64,000 bases of DNA from Homalodisca vitripennis (GCF_021130785.1 NW_025778024.1:36001-100000), one strand, 5' to 3'. Shown: positions 26,291 to 38,571, counted from the first letter of the stretch. Notes: a model not told the origin generated them from the letters alone. Program-made: numbers and translations.

Positions 26291-27585
26291 GAGAATAATA
26301 AAAAAAGACACTATAGTATGCAAAGTAAGATTTTACAAAAACAATATATACGTATAATTTAAATTTATAACTCCCATTGAGGTCTGTAATTGTTTTCAAA
26401 TGCACTGCTCTCAATTTTATTTAAATGCTACCACTGATTTAAATACTTGGGGTAGCATAGATTTTATTTAATTTTCAGCACCCTGAATAGACCATACAAT
26501 TTTTTTAATAAAATGGACTGATACATTGTAAAAACCCTTTGTGGATATAAAGAGGAAATATTTTCAACGCTGGTCACTGTTAAACACGTCCCTTTCAGTA
26601 ATGGTCAATTTTAAGATTTACATGTTTTAAAGTACTAATTGAAACTTCCTTAAGCTGTCTATCTAAAACTCTGCAGAAAATAAAAATTTTTTGTGTGCCT
26701 TGAACCTTAAGTTTTTTTCACCTTTTCTGTTCAGTAAAACCAACACAAGAATAATTGTACAAAAACTAAAACTAATTATCTGAAGTAGTAAAAGGAACGC
26801 TACATGATTGTAATGAAGACTCCCTGTCATATTTTTGCAAGGAACACTTACGTGATACTTGTATAGCTAACATGTTAAATAAGTATGTATATTCGAAGAA
26901 AAAAACCTTTATGTATTACTTATTTACTTAAAAGAATTAAATGTAACTTCTTAGTATGAATAACAAAATTTATTACCTCTGTTCTTTAAGCAGTAGTCAT
27001 GATATCTCTTAATCTATAAAATAGCTTTTTAATCTAAACTCAGATAAACTCAGATATTTACAAAAGTGGTAATTAACATAAGTATACCTAGTCAATATGT
27101 TTGTTAAATTTATTGACCGCACTTTTGTAAATCAAACACACACCGCTTAAGTTTACGAAGAAACGAAACCGTCATCGGCAAGTATACTTTTAGCATCTTC
27201 ATATATGTTCAGTCTGACGGAAAAAAGATACTAATTTTTCTGTGACAGGCCAGTGAGCTGGAACATTTTACGGTCATGGCACCCTATTAAATGTTGTCCT
27301 TTAGGACGATAAAATTCTTTACAAAATTACTCCAATACCTGATTTTTCTTAAAATTTTTATTCGTCATTTAAAAATAAATGTTAAACTACACACGTATTC
27401 ATATAAGTTTAAATATCACACACTACAATGTATATCATATTATTTTAAAATGTAATACTAGTTTTGAGAACCAAATACGTACAATTGGGGACTTAAGAGA
27501 ATGTCTCATGTATGTATAATTTTGGTCAGTCTAAAATATCAGCCGTTTTTTCATATATGTGTAAAATATATATCAAACTTCTATC
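26291..27585. other. AT-rich spacer between the inverted repeats
   Basis: No open frame of note and no recognisable gene. With the flanking inverted repeats it forms a ~3.2 kb inverted-repeat-bounded unit. No transposase is visible. Confidence 0.5.
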
Positions 27586-28275
27586 CACGATCAGTTAGTG
27601 GATGGTTTTAGCCCAGTAAGAGAACCGTGAGTTCAAGTTGCAACTTTAATTTAATTTATTTTATTTCCCATTCCAACGGAAATAATTTACGCTTAATATA
27701 AATCAAAGTTATTTATATTTACAGCAATGCACCTGAAATGCACTGCACTATATACTGTTAATACAACTTTGGCAATTCACAACATTATATACAAAGTTTG
27801 GTAATTTTTTTCCGACATCTTGCGTTGGGCGTTCATTATGTAAATGAGTGAATAAATTACATCTTCAAACAAAGTATGTAAAACAAGAACCCACTCAAAC
27901 GTCAAAGAATAGTGACTAATATAACAAAGGTCTTTGTTTTGTTTGTTACATACATATGTACATATTTAACTTTTACAATTTGAAGTTTTCAAGTGATTAA
28001 TTCATTATGCTTCTAGTGCTTTACTGTTCTGAAATCTGATATTTAATTAGTAACACCTGAATTTATGCTGAAACGTATTCCTACGGTAGGTTTACCGATA
28101 TGTATTAATCGAGTCAAAAAGGCAAACTTAGTATGGTTCCTTAAATACGTTGGTATGTTCACCGACTAGAAGTGAACTTAAAAGCTGTGAAGTAGACACT
28201 TTTTGACTGTGATATGCTTCTCAGTCCTAAGTAGATCAATACACTTCCTTCAGAAGATTGAAAGATGAGAAGTGA
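27586..28275 (+). repeat. ~700-bp repeat with tRNA-like head, copy 2
   Basis: The head contains TTTTAGCCCAGTAAG (11 of 12 A-box positions by eye) and GAGTTCAAGTTGC. The body is similar to the reverse complement of 25,110-25,808 over nearly its full length, with scattered small changes. Similarity stops just after CTTCAGAAGATTGA. Confidence 0.6.
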
Positions 28276-29159
28276 TATCAGATCTATCAGATCCCTGCTG
28301 CAAGGTTATGCGAAACATTCACTTTTGGGGCTAAGTGCCGTTTAAAAATCAGCTGTAAAAAAAATATTTTCTGTATGATCGTTTGTATCAAGAGACATTT
28401 CAAGAGCAAAATGAGCTATGGTGGTAAAGCTTTGCACGCAACCTAAGCGAACCCTGTTACGCAACATGTGGCCTTCTATATTGTTTGGTCGTCTTTAAAA
28501 TGATGTATAACATGTCACACAGTGGTAATACTTTTTTGTATATTTTGATAGCGGTGGAATGGGGGAAATTGTATTCGAAAACAAATTTTAATTTTCTCAT
28601 GATTGTGAATAATCGTGGATAATATAGTTACTATAAAGGTACTACTGCCAATAATATGTAAAAATCAACTTATTTCCAAGTTACTCAATTTAGCTTCCGC
28701 TTCTTAAGGTGGTAGTTCTCTAGTTACAGCTCTATTGTCAAGATAAAACTAATTTGTTTTTGTTATCTTGACCCTCAAAATGTGGTACCTTTTATCCAAA
28801 ACTCACAAACAGTTGTCGGATAAAAGATTTCAGTGTTTTCACATAAAACAGTTGTACAAGTTATAATTCCGATTATTGTGGTGTTATTCTGTAAGTGCCA
28901 AGTTATTATCAAAGTTTTTATCAAGTATTATCTTAGTTATGAGCTCTAATTCCATGTATTCCCAAAGAGTCCTGTTCCAAGTTTTAATGAATAGTTTAAG
29001 TTTAAAAATAAAAGGATATGGTCATAAACGGCTGTTGCTCAATGTAGAAGCAAAAAAAACACGATTTGTGGACTGATAAAAAGAACCTACTGCATGTTTC
29101 AATTATGTGACACGTATGCTATATATTACAAGGTAGGAATACGCCATACTAATTGTCAC
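28276..29159. other. AT-rich intergenic stretch, nothing recognised
   Basis: No gene, RNA or repeat is supported. If locus A once had a RING exon beyond its present end it should lie downstream on the minus strand, but no CxxC...CGHxxC pattern can be read here. Confidence 0.5.
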
Positions 29160-29349
29160 AATAGGCATCGCTGAGGTTGCTATAAAAATGTACAGTATAT
29201 AACTAATTTAATTTTCAAAATGTCCTGCCGCGGAGTTTTACAGACAGACAATCATACAGAAAGGATTTTACACAATTATTGTTTCAGTAAAATTCTGTTT
29301 TTGGATGTGCACCATCATAGAATTTATTCTTTTCTATGTAGAAATAAAG
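29160..29349 (+). repeat. Dispersed repeat, copy 1 (partner 32,245-32,400)
   Basis: ACAGACAGACAATCA, TTTACACAATTATTG, GGATGTGCACCATCATAGAA and TTCTTTTCTATGTAGAAATAAA also occur in the same order at 32,280-32,400. Similarity stops at about 29,349, exactly where Penelope-type coding begins, so this marks an insertion junction. Confidence 0.65.
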
Positions 29350-30080
29350 TGTTATGGAAAATGTCAAGATGAGGGGATGGCAATGGGTTCTCCACTGTCT
29401 CCTATTTTCGCCAATATCTTTATGGAGGAATTTGAGCGAAAAGCTTTGGATTCAGCTCAGTTCAAACCGAAGTTTTGGTGGAGGTATGTGGATGATACCT
29501 TTGTTATTTTTTCTCATGGAGACATTGAATTAGATAATTTTTTGAATCACATTAATAGTATTTCTCCTTCCATCCGCCTCACAATGGAAGTGGAAGTCCA
29601 AAACAAGATTCCCTTTTTGGATGTGTGTGTATTAAGAGATAGGGATGTCCTTAAGACAACTGTTTTTTGAAAGATAACACACACAGGAAAATATTTAAAT
29701 TATCAATCCAACCAACAAAAATCTGTCAAAGAAGGAGTAGCCTACTCGTTGTTTGATAGAGCAAAGAGATTGTGCTCAGATAAAGATGGACTAAAAGAAG
29801 AATTTAAGAAAATTGAATCGGATCTCAGAAGCAATGGATACACTCAATTAGTAATAAATAAGTGCAAACGAACCAGAAGAATAATTCCTGAGTCACAAAA
29901 ACAGAATTGTGATAAATTTGCGTTTATGTCAATCCCTTATGTGCCGGGATTATCGGAGAAAATTAGAAGAGTAGGTAGAAAGTACAGCATTAAAACCGCG
30001 TTTAAAACACACAACACTCTTAGACAAAGTCTTGTAAAAACAAAACCGAAAAATGGCACACAGGATTCCAATAAACGGGT
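29350..30080 (+). pseudogene. Penelope-like element reverse transcriptase, truncated fragment
   Basis: The frame ending at 29,670 carries GMAMGSPLSPIFANIF and the catalytic YVDDTFVIF, the Penelope-type form of the reverse transcriptase core. It breaks at 29,670 and continues in another frame from 29,700 (SLFDRAKRLCSD, then PYVPGLSEKIRRVGRKYSI and FKTHNTLRQSLVKTKP), the conserved C-terminal part before the GIY-YIG endonuclease. The endonuclease is absent: similarity ends near 30,080, where the minus-strand exon of locus A begins. The start is also cut, at the repeat junction near 29,349. A dead fragment. Confidence 0.8.
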
Positions 30081-30092
30081 ACTATTGCGTAC

Positions 30093-31944
30093 CGAAGGTC
30101 GGATTTGTGGGAGCTCCCGTGTTGAGGGTGTTGAGGGGACGGACCCTTGCGACAAGGACGTAAAGGCAGACTGTGTTGTTGAGCGACTTGATGAACCGCC
30201 GGACGGTGAGAGGCCTGAGTTATCATCATCATAGGGTGGTACCGGGGAGGGTGGGCGAGTCGGAGGAGTGGGTGACAGGGCGACAGAGTGATGTGGGCAA
30301 ACCGCCACTTCCATGGAACGACGCCTCTTCAAACAATGAGAGGCGTCATCGCTATCATCGTCACTGTCCGCAGGCAGTGACCAACCCCAAACGGCAGTCC
30401 TCTGAACAGCTGCAGTCTGTAATGGAGGCCGCAATACAGACTGCAGTGAGCTGATCTGTACATATACATACACCCTCAGATATGTGTATAAGTCTTTACT
30501 ACATCACATGCACGATTAAAACTGTACGAACACTTAGAAATTAATATACTATAAGTGTGAGAGGGGTTTGAAGAAGAAGAACTAACCCTTCGATCCAGAC
30601 TCGTTTCATCCCAGACTTCCTGCGGCTCGTTCATGCGATCTAGCAGTTCCGAAATTTCCCTATCGTGCTCATGACCCTCTACCCGGTCAAGAGCCTCGAC
30701 AAGGTCAGACTCTGCAAACATCCGTAAAACACGAGGAGAATCATTAGTCCGTCCAACCGTTCAATATCAGTACATAGATGAGAGAATGGTTATTACCTCC
30801 CCAAGACCCTCGTCACAGAACTCCATATAGTCCTCCACACGTCTCTTACAAAAGAAAACAAACCCACTAGTCATAAATTCCTTAAGGTACATATGTAAAG
30901 TGTAACATGTAAAATATTATAGTAAAACTCACAACAGGCCTGTGACGACGAGGAGCAAACGAAAATACGCTCTCTATCACGCAAGTAGACCGCGTCGTCT
31001 GTAAATACAGAGGATATAAAAAATTGAAAACCCATTATATGACGAAAAACATAACATTAGTACTATTATACGTACCGTCGTAGGAATAGGGATCGGGTCA
31101 CTGCGGGGTCTGGCGGGGTTCTGGATCTGGTGCTGTGTAAAACAATATGTATAAGTTATGCGATACATGTGCTAGTCAACAAAAAACAAACAGAAAAATT
31201 GTTTAGACACTCACTTTCTGACCGCTGCGAGATCACCCGCTTGTCGACCAACCTCCCCTCGATGTCGATGGTTGAGTCTGCAAATAATTCTGTATCAGTA
31301 ATCAGTTTCATTAAAGTGCAGGGATATTAGTGTTGCTACATTTACTAAACGTACCACGTTTATAGCTCCATCAGCCCCTGTCCAACCGCCTGTAGATGTC
31401 GATGGTTGAGTCTGCAAATAATTCTGTATCAGTAATCAGTTTCATTAAAGTGCAGGGATATTAGTGTTGCTACATTTACTAAACGTACCAAGTTTATAGC
31501 TCCATCAGCCCCTGTCCAACCGCCTGTAGATGTCGATGGTTGAGTCTGCAAATATTTCTGTATCAGTAATCAGTTTCATTAAAGTGCAGGGATATTAGTG
31601 TTTCTACATTTACTAAACGTACCAAGTTTATAGCTCCATCAGCCCCTGTCCAACCGCCTGTAGATGTCGAGGGTTGCGGTTGTTCCTAAACATTAATTGA
31701 ATATTACTAAATATATTAGTAAACAGTATAGCATTTTATAGTCGTTAGAAATCATTACATGACTTACGTTTTCATTGCCGGCGGATGCGACGCTCAGGAG
31801 GGTGAAAAGTACCAGCAGCACTGTGGTGTTCCCGATCCTGGCTCTAGGGGCACAGCACAGTACTCCCAGCATGACCGTGAACATGGCAGTGGCCATCAAG
31901 AAGCAGGCTATGGTACATAACAGCAATCCTTCACAGTTGAACAT
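30093..31944 (-). CDS. Micro-exon gene with signal-peptide-like first exon (locus A), 3' end lost
   Basis: Ten exons with GT/AG borders can be read: 31,768-31,944 (177 nt), 31,623-31,685 (63), 31,489-31,545 (57), 31,355-31,411 (57), 31,215-31,277 (63), 31,076-31,132 (57), 30,933-30,998 (66), 30,797-30,844 (48), 30,587-30,709 (123) and 30,093-30,440 (348). Every one is a multiple of three and joins in phase 0. Most introns are 77-88 nt. Exon 1 has hydrophobic runs (residues ~7-29 and ~39-54, the latter TTVLLVLFTLLSVASA) fitting a signal peptide or anchor, and matches exon 1 of locus B. Exons 2-4 code repeats such as TQPSTSTGGWTGADGAINL. Exons 7-9 are charged and exon 10 is Ser/Pro/Asp-rich like its counterparts in B and C. 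Exon 5 has an in-frame TGA; skipping it keeps the frame. After exon 10 the gene runs into Penelope sequence and no RING exon is found. A secreted protein is inferred, function unknown. Confidence 0.55.
31216..31686 (-). repeat. Tandem exon-intron duplication (134-bp unit) in locus A
   Basis: Acceptor sites at 31,277, 31,411, 31,545 and 31,685 are spaced 134, 134 and 140 bp. Each unit is a 57- or 63-nt exon plus a 77-nt intron with nearly identical sequence (intron core GCAACACTAATATCCC, acceptor ATTTGCAG, donor GTACGTTT). The first exon of the array has a 6-nt extension. The last diverges after GGTTGG and gains a stop. Confidence 0.85.
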
Positions 31945-34900
31945 GATAGGACAGGGGCTGACTACAAGCTTAGTTATAATTACGGCCTTACAGTACTTTA
32001 GTTTTTGTGAAGTGTTTAAGTGTTTCTATAAGTTTATTGAATAGTGAAAAGGAAGTTTATAGATTAGCATAACGCAGCTGTTTTCTGCACTTGCAATAGC
32101 ACTTATTAAAATCTATTGTCGTTTACAAGTTCTACCAGCAAATTTCATTCCGTGGTAGTCAAATAAATGAAGTAATGAATGTCTTATTTTACTAGGTGTA
32201 GTTATGGCTAAAAAGCACTCTAACAGTTAATCTGGGGCTAGATAAAATAACTAATTTATTTTTAGAGATGTCCTGCGCGGAGTTCGACCGACAGACAGAC
32301 AATCAAACAGAAACGACTTTACACAATTATTGCGTCAGTCAAATTCTATTGTTGGATGTGCACCATCATAGAATTCATTCTTTTCTATGTAGAAATAAAA
32401 CTTTATGCAAATTTTCAAGCCCATAGGTTATTTTGTTTTTAAGATATAGCAACAACAGACAGATAGATAATTCGACGGACAAACAAAATTTTCAGAATCT
32501 CGAGTGATGGCTAAAAGCTCACCCAATTATGTTCTTGCAATAACTAAAGTAATGTAAGAAAGAGTGAATATTTATATACTTGTATCTGAGATTTTGTGCT
32601 GAGGTAAAGCTTCTGAGTTTTAATATGAGCGCCCTACATTAGTAGTAATAACCTCCAGCACTTTACTGGAGAACAACGTTTTAGAATATTCATATATGCA
32701 GTGGTTTTGTTAAGTGCTACAACATTTGCTACAATTTAGGTACTTAGCCATATTTTTATTTTATGTTCTCTAATATACAAGATGATTTTCATGTAACAAT
32801 AGGAATCTTTCAAGTCTGCAGAAATAGGTAAAATTTTAACGAGGACGTTCACTTTATTATCATCAATATTATAAATATGTACACATTTATTCTTAATTTT
32901 ACCCTTTTTACTTCGAACTACCTAATATGCTCAAATATTCTTAAGGAAAATCCTGTAATTTATGATAAAATCAGACTAAAAACCTAATTTTGTTACATTA
33001 TTAATATTTGTATTTCCCACCTAAATTTTACTAATTTTTGCGCTTAAAGAAGTACAAGGTTGTGGAACCTGATGCTGGAGAATGATAGAAAGCTGTTTAA
33101 AACCCCAATATTTTAATGGGTAAATGGATGTTATTTACTGGGTAATGATCTGATTATACAGGGTGAGGCAGACCACCCGTACAGTACGTATAGCGGCCAA
33201 ACCGAACAAGGTAGATTATTCGTAACAACTTAAACCCCCCTATTTCCACCCCAAAGAATTTGAAGAAATTATTTTGAAATCTCTAAAACTCCCCAAAAGG
33301 GTAGTTTTTGGGGGGTAGGGGTGGTTTTTGGAAAAAGTTCAAACGTAAAGGTATGTTGAGTTATACCTCATTTTAAAGGTATTTCTTCACTGATTATTTT
33401 GATACAAAAAGTTTGAACCTATCCTCAGAATATTCCTTTCAAATTATTTCTTAGGTTTTGTCTTAAAATGTAAAAAATTGATAATGTTATTATAGATTAC
33501 CCTAATGCTTTTTATTACTAAAATTGGAAAGACTGAGAATACAAGGACTACCTCTTTCAGCAGTTCGATAGATAGAACGCAAGCAGATAGAATAAGGTTA
33601 AAGTTTAGTGAAACGAAAAAAATGGGTTCTAACAAGGCTTTGTGCCTTCATCAACACCTGTTCCTGTCTTTTAAACAAAATTTTAGATAGGTAAATAATT
33701 TGAAGATTTGGTTACAAATTTTGGCGTTGTTGTGGCTATTTTATTTGCCAACAAAGAAACATGCCAGTTGGAGAATGATATCGGAAATGCAGAAAATTTA
33801 ACTTTAAAAATAAAATTAATGAATTTTGATTATAATAGCTTCAAGTAATAAGGACAATTTGTATATCCTCGTTAATTGTTAACGAAATTCCCATAGCTAC
33901 CATGAAGTTCGAGGTTAGCTAGAGTAAATATTATAAGTTATCATAAGGTACGGTTAGTAAAAATAGTTTTAATAAAAGAGTTATAAAGAGTAATAAAAGA
34001 GCACGTTAAAGGGATATTTAAAATTTTAAGAACTAGTATGAGAACGTTTTGTTATTTAATAACAATATGCGATATAAATCTGCTACAAAGTCTTAAATAT
34101 GTACTAATCAACTCAAGGTTTTATTGTGTTTATTGCTGGGGAGAGACATACAGAAAACTAATAGTAAGATTAACAGTTCTAAAAACCATTATATTAGAAT
34201 TTAATTTAAAACATTAAAAGAGAGTTAAATTTTCCCATTTTATGTTCTGTTGAGAATTTAACTTTTAATCTTTAAAGTAGTACAATGTTTAAATAAGAAT
34301 TGGTAATAATGAAACTGAGCAAATATGTCATAGATAGCATACGCCATACGCCATAGCTATATCACTCGCAGTATAACTGAAAAACTTATAGACATTATAA
34401 AATAGGAAAGAATGTATTAACTAAGTCTTATATTTTTATTGAGCCATAATATATAACGAAAGGCTATGCAATCTGTCAGAAAATGTTTTTCATACAGAAA
34501 AAAACGTATTTAACACATATTCTAAAGCAAAATATTAATCATGTTATGCGTCTTTTATAACATTACAAACACATGAAAAATACTAATAATTTACTTACCG
34601 TTACTTTCTTTTTACTTTTACACAACTCTAAATTAAAATTTAACGTAATCTTACTTTAACACGTTTAAAAATCACTGCACAAATCACTCACTTTTTAAAA
34701 TATTATTTTTACAGAAACGTATTAAACTCTTCTAGTATTGTATGGTTACTACTCTGAGGTAGGCCTACACTATAGACTGACCTAATCTGAGCTGGTACAG
34801 TGGCAAGATATTGAGAACTCCCACATCCCTTGCACTTATCTAACCACAAGAGCAGGAGTGGGTGACTAGATTAGATACGCGTGTTAAAAATGTACAATAA

Positions 34901-35129
34901 TTAATGTAAAACCTTTTTTTCATCATTTTTGCTTTAATGTTTTTATCGCTTAGTTAATGATACTTGTGTTGTGGGTTATTGATTTATTTATATTTTGATT
35001 TAATTAATACATGTTTATTACTATTTATTGTTATATTATTATCTTCCTTATTACGGTTAATAATTCCACTCTGCAGTATGCAAATAAAACAAGTATAAGG
35101 AAGAATAAATTAGTTAGTAAGTAAGGAAT
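31945..35129. other. Intergenic stretch with repeat fragments
   Basis: 32,245-32,530 holds copy 2 of the 29,160-29,349 repeat, followed by the CTCGAGTGATGGCTAAAAGC end motif of the 2,690 family. 33,165-33,430 begins with TACAGGGTGAGGCAGACCACC, contains TTTTTGGGGGGTAGGGG and ends near TTTAAAGGTATTTCTTCA, like a decayed transposon end; 56,700-56,900 looks related. The rest is AT-rich without genes. Confidence 0.5.
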
Positions 35130-35385
35130 TGACAGGAAAACCAAATTTCGGATACTTGCCATCGTTGTATGACACAAAGGTATAACACAACGTCTTGAGG
35201 ATTGGAATCTGTCTTCTTCGTCAGGTGGGGAAGGTATTAGAACATACAGAAAAGGGACATACATTGTATGTACCAATACCTCCCCCACCTGAAGAAGAGG
35301 ATGGATTTCGATCCTAGAAATGTTGTATTACACCTTTGTGACATACAACGATGGCAAGTGTCCCAAATCCTGTTATCCTTTCATA
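35130..35385. repeat. Palindromic (foldback/MITE-like) element with Penelope-tail-like arms
   Basis: 35,150-35,240 (ACTTGCCATCGTTGTATGAC, TAACACAACGT, GAGGATTGGAATC, CAGGTGGGGAAGGTATT) is repeated in reverse complement at 35,273-35,362 with few changes, leaving a ~33-bp loop. A single arm is also present at 8,105-8,230. It could be a head-to-head pair of Penelope-type terminal sequences or a MITE. The 85-codon minus frame across it is not a gene. Confidence 0.7.
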
Positions 35386-35821
35386 TCAATCAATCAATTC
35401 ATTTATTGCCAAAAACATAACATGCATAGGCATTCGTCACGAAAATTATAATATCCTAACTTAAAGTGTAGACTACTGACAGATCAATATAACAGGAGTG
35501 ATCTACAATTTATTATCCTCAACGTATTCCCGGACTCTGTAATATTCTCTCGAAATAAGAAATTTTTTCAGACGATTTTGAAATTCCCTATCGTCCACAA
35601 CAATTTTCAAGCAGGATGGCAAAGAGTTAAAAAGGCGGATGCAGGAGTAAAGACTTTGTTTTTCAAAAAAAGATGTTTTATGGCAGGGTAGGATTAGGTT
35701 GTTTCTTTTTCTTAAGGAGTAATTATGGGCTGGATTAACGTTGACTGAAAAAAGGTGGGGATACTTTTTGTAAAAAGAAAGACACTGAAGGATATAAATG
35801 GATGGGAACGTAAGGATATTA

Positions 35822-38412
35822 TTACTGCGAAAGAAAACCTCTACAAGACTGGGAACGACTCAACTTGAAAATAATCCGTATAGCTCTTTTCTGGAGACGA
35901 AAAACATATTGAGTTTTCTTACTCTCGTATCCCCATATAGAGACTCCATAGCAAAGGTGAGGATAAAAACAGCCATAGTAAGTAAGCAAAAGAATTTCCT
36001 CACTAGCAAAACAGGATAGTCTATACATCAAAAATATGCAGCTGCTTAGTTTTTTCGTGACTTTATCAATGTGACTAAAAAAGTTTAGCTGATCATCCAA
36101 AACAATTCCAAGATAATTAACATTCAAAGAAGGACACATTTCTGACTCTCCAATCATAATGTTTTGAGATTCAATCAACGTTTTAGCAGACTTTCTAATT
36201 CCAAAATCAAGAAAATTGGTTTTAGATGTATTTACAAACAGAGAGTTTTCACCCAACCACTGTAGCAAATTACTGGCCTGAACAAAGGTTTGGATTTCAA
36301 GCTCGGCTCGATTGCAACCAGAGATGACCAAAGAGGTATCATCAGCAAACAAAAACAACTTGGAACCTTTCACGCTTCGATGGATGTCATTTATGAATAG
36401 TAAAAATAATAAAGGACCAAGTACGGAGCCTTGGGGAACTCCAGTGCGTACTTCTCGCTCCTCAGAAAATTGTTTTCTTAAGCACCCTGTATCATCAATA
36501 AAAGGAATTTCAACAATCTGTCTACGGTTTCAGGAGATAAGAAGCAATCCAATCAAAAGCTTTCCCTCTAATACCCAAGTTTTCAAGTTTTCTGAGCAAC
36601 AACCCGTGATCCACAACGTCGAAAGCCTTCGTAAGATCCAAAAATAGGCCAAACACGTGATTCCTGTTATCCAATGAGTTTGATACCTCAGTTAGAAGAC
36701 TAAAAATTGCATTGACTGTAGACAACCCCTCACGAAAGCCATATTGATGGTCATGTAAAATTCCATTGACAGACAGGTAATTGGAAAGTCTGGTCAGCAC
36801 AAGCCTTTCAAGAACTTTTGAAAATGTAGAAAGGATCGAAATGGGGCGGTAATTGCTAAGTTCATTTGGACTTCCTTTTTTCTTAAATATAGGTTTTACA
36901 ATTGAGAGCTTCAAGTGTGATAGGAACTTCCCAGATTCAAATGACGAGTTCGCAATCTGTGCAAGAGGATCAGCCAATATATCTATACAGCTCAACAAAA
37001 TCCTGGATGAAACTCCATGAAATCCTGCTGAATTGCTTGTTTTCAAGGACTTTACGACTGAGATGATTTCATTCTTATCAGTTGGAGCAAAAAATATAGA
37101 GGAACTCATACTTGATGAAGACAATGATCTTGGAGGAACAAATGAAGAATTACCCTCAGAATCTCTCAAACTCTGGCTTATTTCTGCAAAATGGATGTTG
37201 AATTTCTCTGAAATCATCCTAGGATTGTTCATCAGATCGCCATTCTCGTCATTAAGCGTAATATGTGTGAAGGCATTAGCTTTCTTATCAGGAATGAGAT
37301 CCTTAACCACATTCCAAGCAGCTCGCTGTTTATTCTGAGCCCCGCTGATGTAGGTCAATACTTTTTCCGCTTTGGCGGAATGGATGCGATTCCTAAACTC
37401 CTTCTTGGTTTGAATAAAAGAAACTCTCAAAGGATGAGAAGAGTCAAGATGCTTAGACAGCGAGTAGAGAAACAAAAGGCGATTATGTAGGAAAAACACA
37501 ATAAATATAAAATGACAAAAATTGCAAGAAATGAGTCAAACATTTCATCAACATCAGCGGCTCCAAAAAGCTCATGCCATGATTCACCCTCCAGAAGACT
37601 CCTCAAGACCCGAATGCCGTCCGGGGTGAAGCACCGCTTGAATGTAAATTTAATAATATTGTGGGTTGAAGGAACAAATGAGGCAATGTCTCCAATTTGC
37701 GCATGATGATCGGAAATTCCAGTAATTAGAACCTGAGGTGAAAACATATTCTTTGGAATATTGCTAAATATGTTGTCAATGAGTGAACTGGAACCATTAA
37801 ATTCTCGAGTGAAAGTGTCTATTGTGCTCACCAAGCCGAACGAATTCATCAGATCGATAAAAATTTTAGATGACTGACTAATGGTGGAAAAATCTATATT
37901 GAAATCACCAGACAAAACAATCCATCTGTCAAGATGGATACAGGTTTCCAAGCAATGCTGAATCGATAGAAAAAAATCATTTATTTCAGAAATGCTCTGA
38001 TTAGGTGGTCTATAGACACATATAAAAAATAATACTATTTGCTTCAGACTCAACTCTAACACCACACAACTCACAAACACCCTCAATCGAGAACTCAGAC
38101 ATATCAATTTCATAAAACTTAAGTAGTTCCTTAACTAAAATACAAACGCCTCCTCTTTTTAAGATAGAACGACAGTACCCCGAAGCAATACAGTAGCCAG
38201 GCATGCTGAAAGAGTCTAGGTCCGCTTTATTAAAAAAAATGCTCAGAGATACAAAGCAAATCTGGGGAGTACAGATCAAGTAAAACTTCAATTTGAGGCA
38301 TTTTTGCCTTGGCACCCTGCACATTCTGATGGATAACTCGGAGACTTCGTAATAGAGGCCTGCCCACCAAAGAACAATTACCATTCATTAAAACACTATC
38401 CACTCTCGGCAA
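35822..38412 (-). pseudogene. LINE ORF2: endonuclease-reverse transcriptase, frameshifted
   Basis: The endonuclease begins near 38,412 with LRVIHQNVQGAKAKM and continues through GGVCILVKE, YRPPNQS, LSGDFNIDF and SLIDNIF to ISDHHAQIG, which are the APE-type blocks with catalytic Asp, Asn and His. The reverse transcriptase follows with NYRPISILSTFSKVLERLV (about 36,860), FLDLTKAFDVVDH (about 36,640) and FADDTSLV, whose FADD lies at 36,338-36,349, then a thumb domain to a stop at 35,822. Frames change near 38,380, 38,050, 37,450 and 36,520. The enzyme would nick target DNA and copy its own RNA; this copy cannot make it intact. Confidence 0.85.
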
Positions 38413-38571
38413 ACAGCCCTCAAAAAACAGTCATTCTCAAGAGGATATGTGTCTTTCGGCACTGTATCCGACATAACTGGGAGTGATTCGGACATATAGT
38501 TATATGAGAGATCTCGGTTAATTAAGACAGGAATAGGAGAGGTTTGGGAGCTACAATCAACAGGCATCATG

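Noticed and set aside
25110..28275. Reading the inverted repeats as long terminal repeats of a DNA transposon
   Set aside because: Each arm has its own tRNA-like head, there is no transposase between them, and an unrelated dispersed repeat lies in the spacer. Two SINE-like insertions fit better, though this is not proven.
37033..37338. Plus-strand 101-codon frame
   Set aside because: Antisense to the LINE reverse transcriptase, whose motifs on the minus strand are unambiguous.
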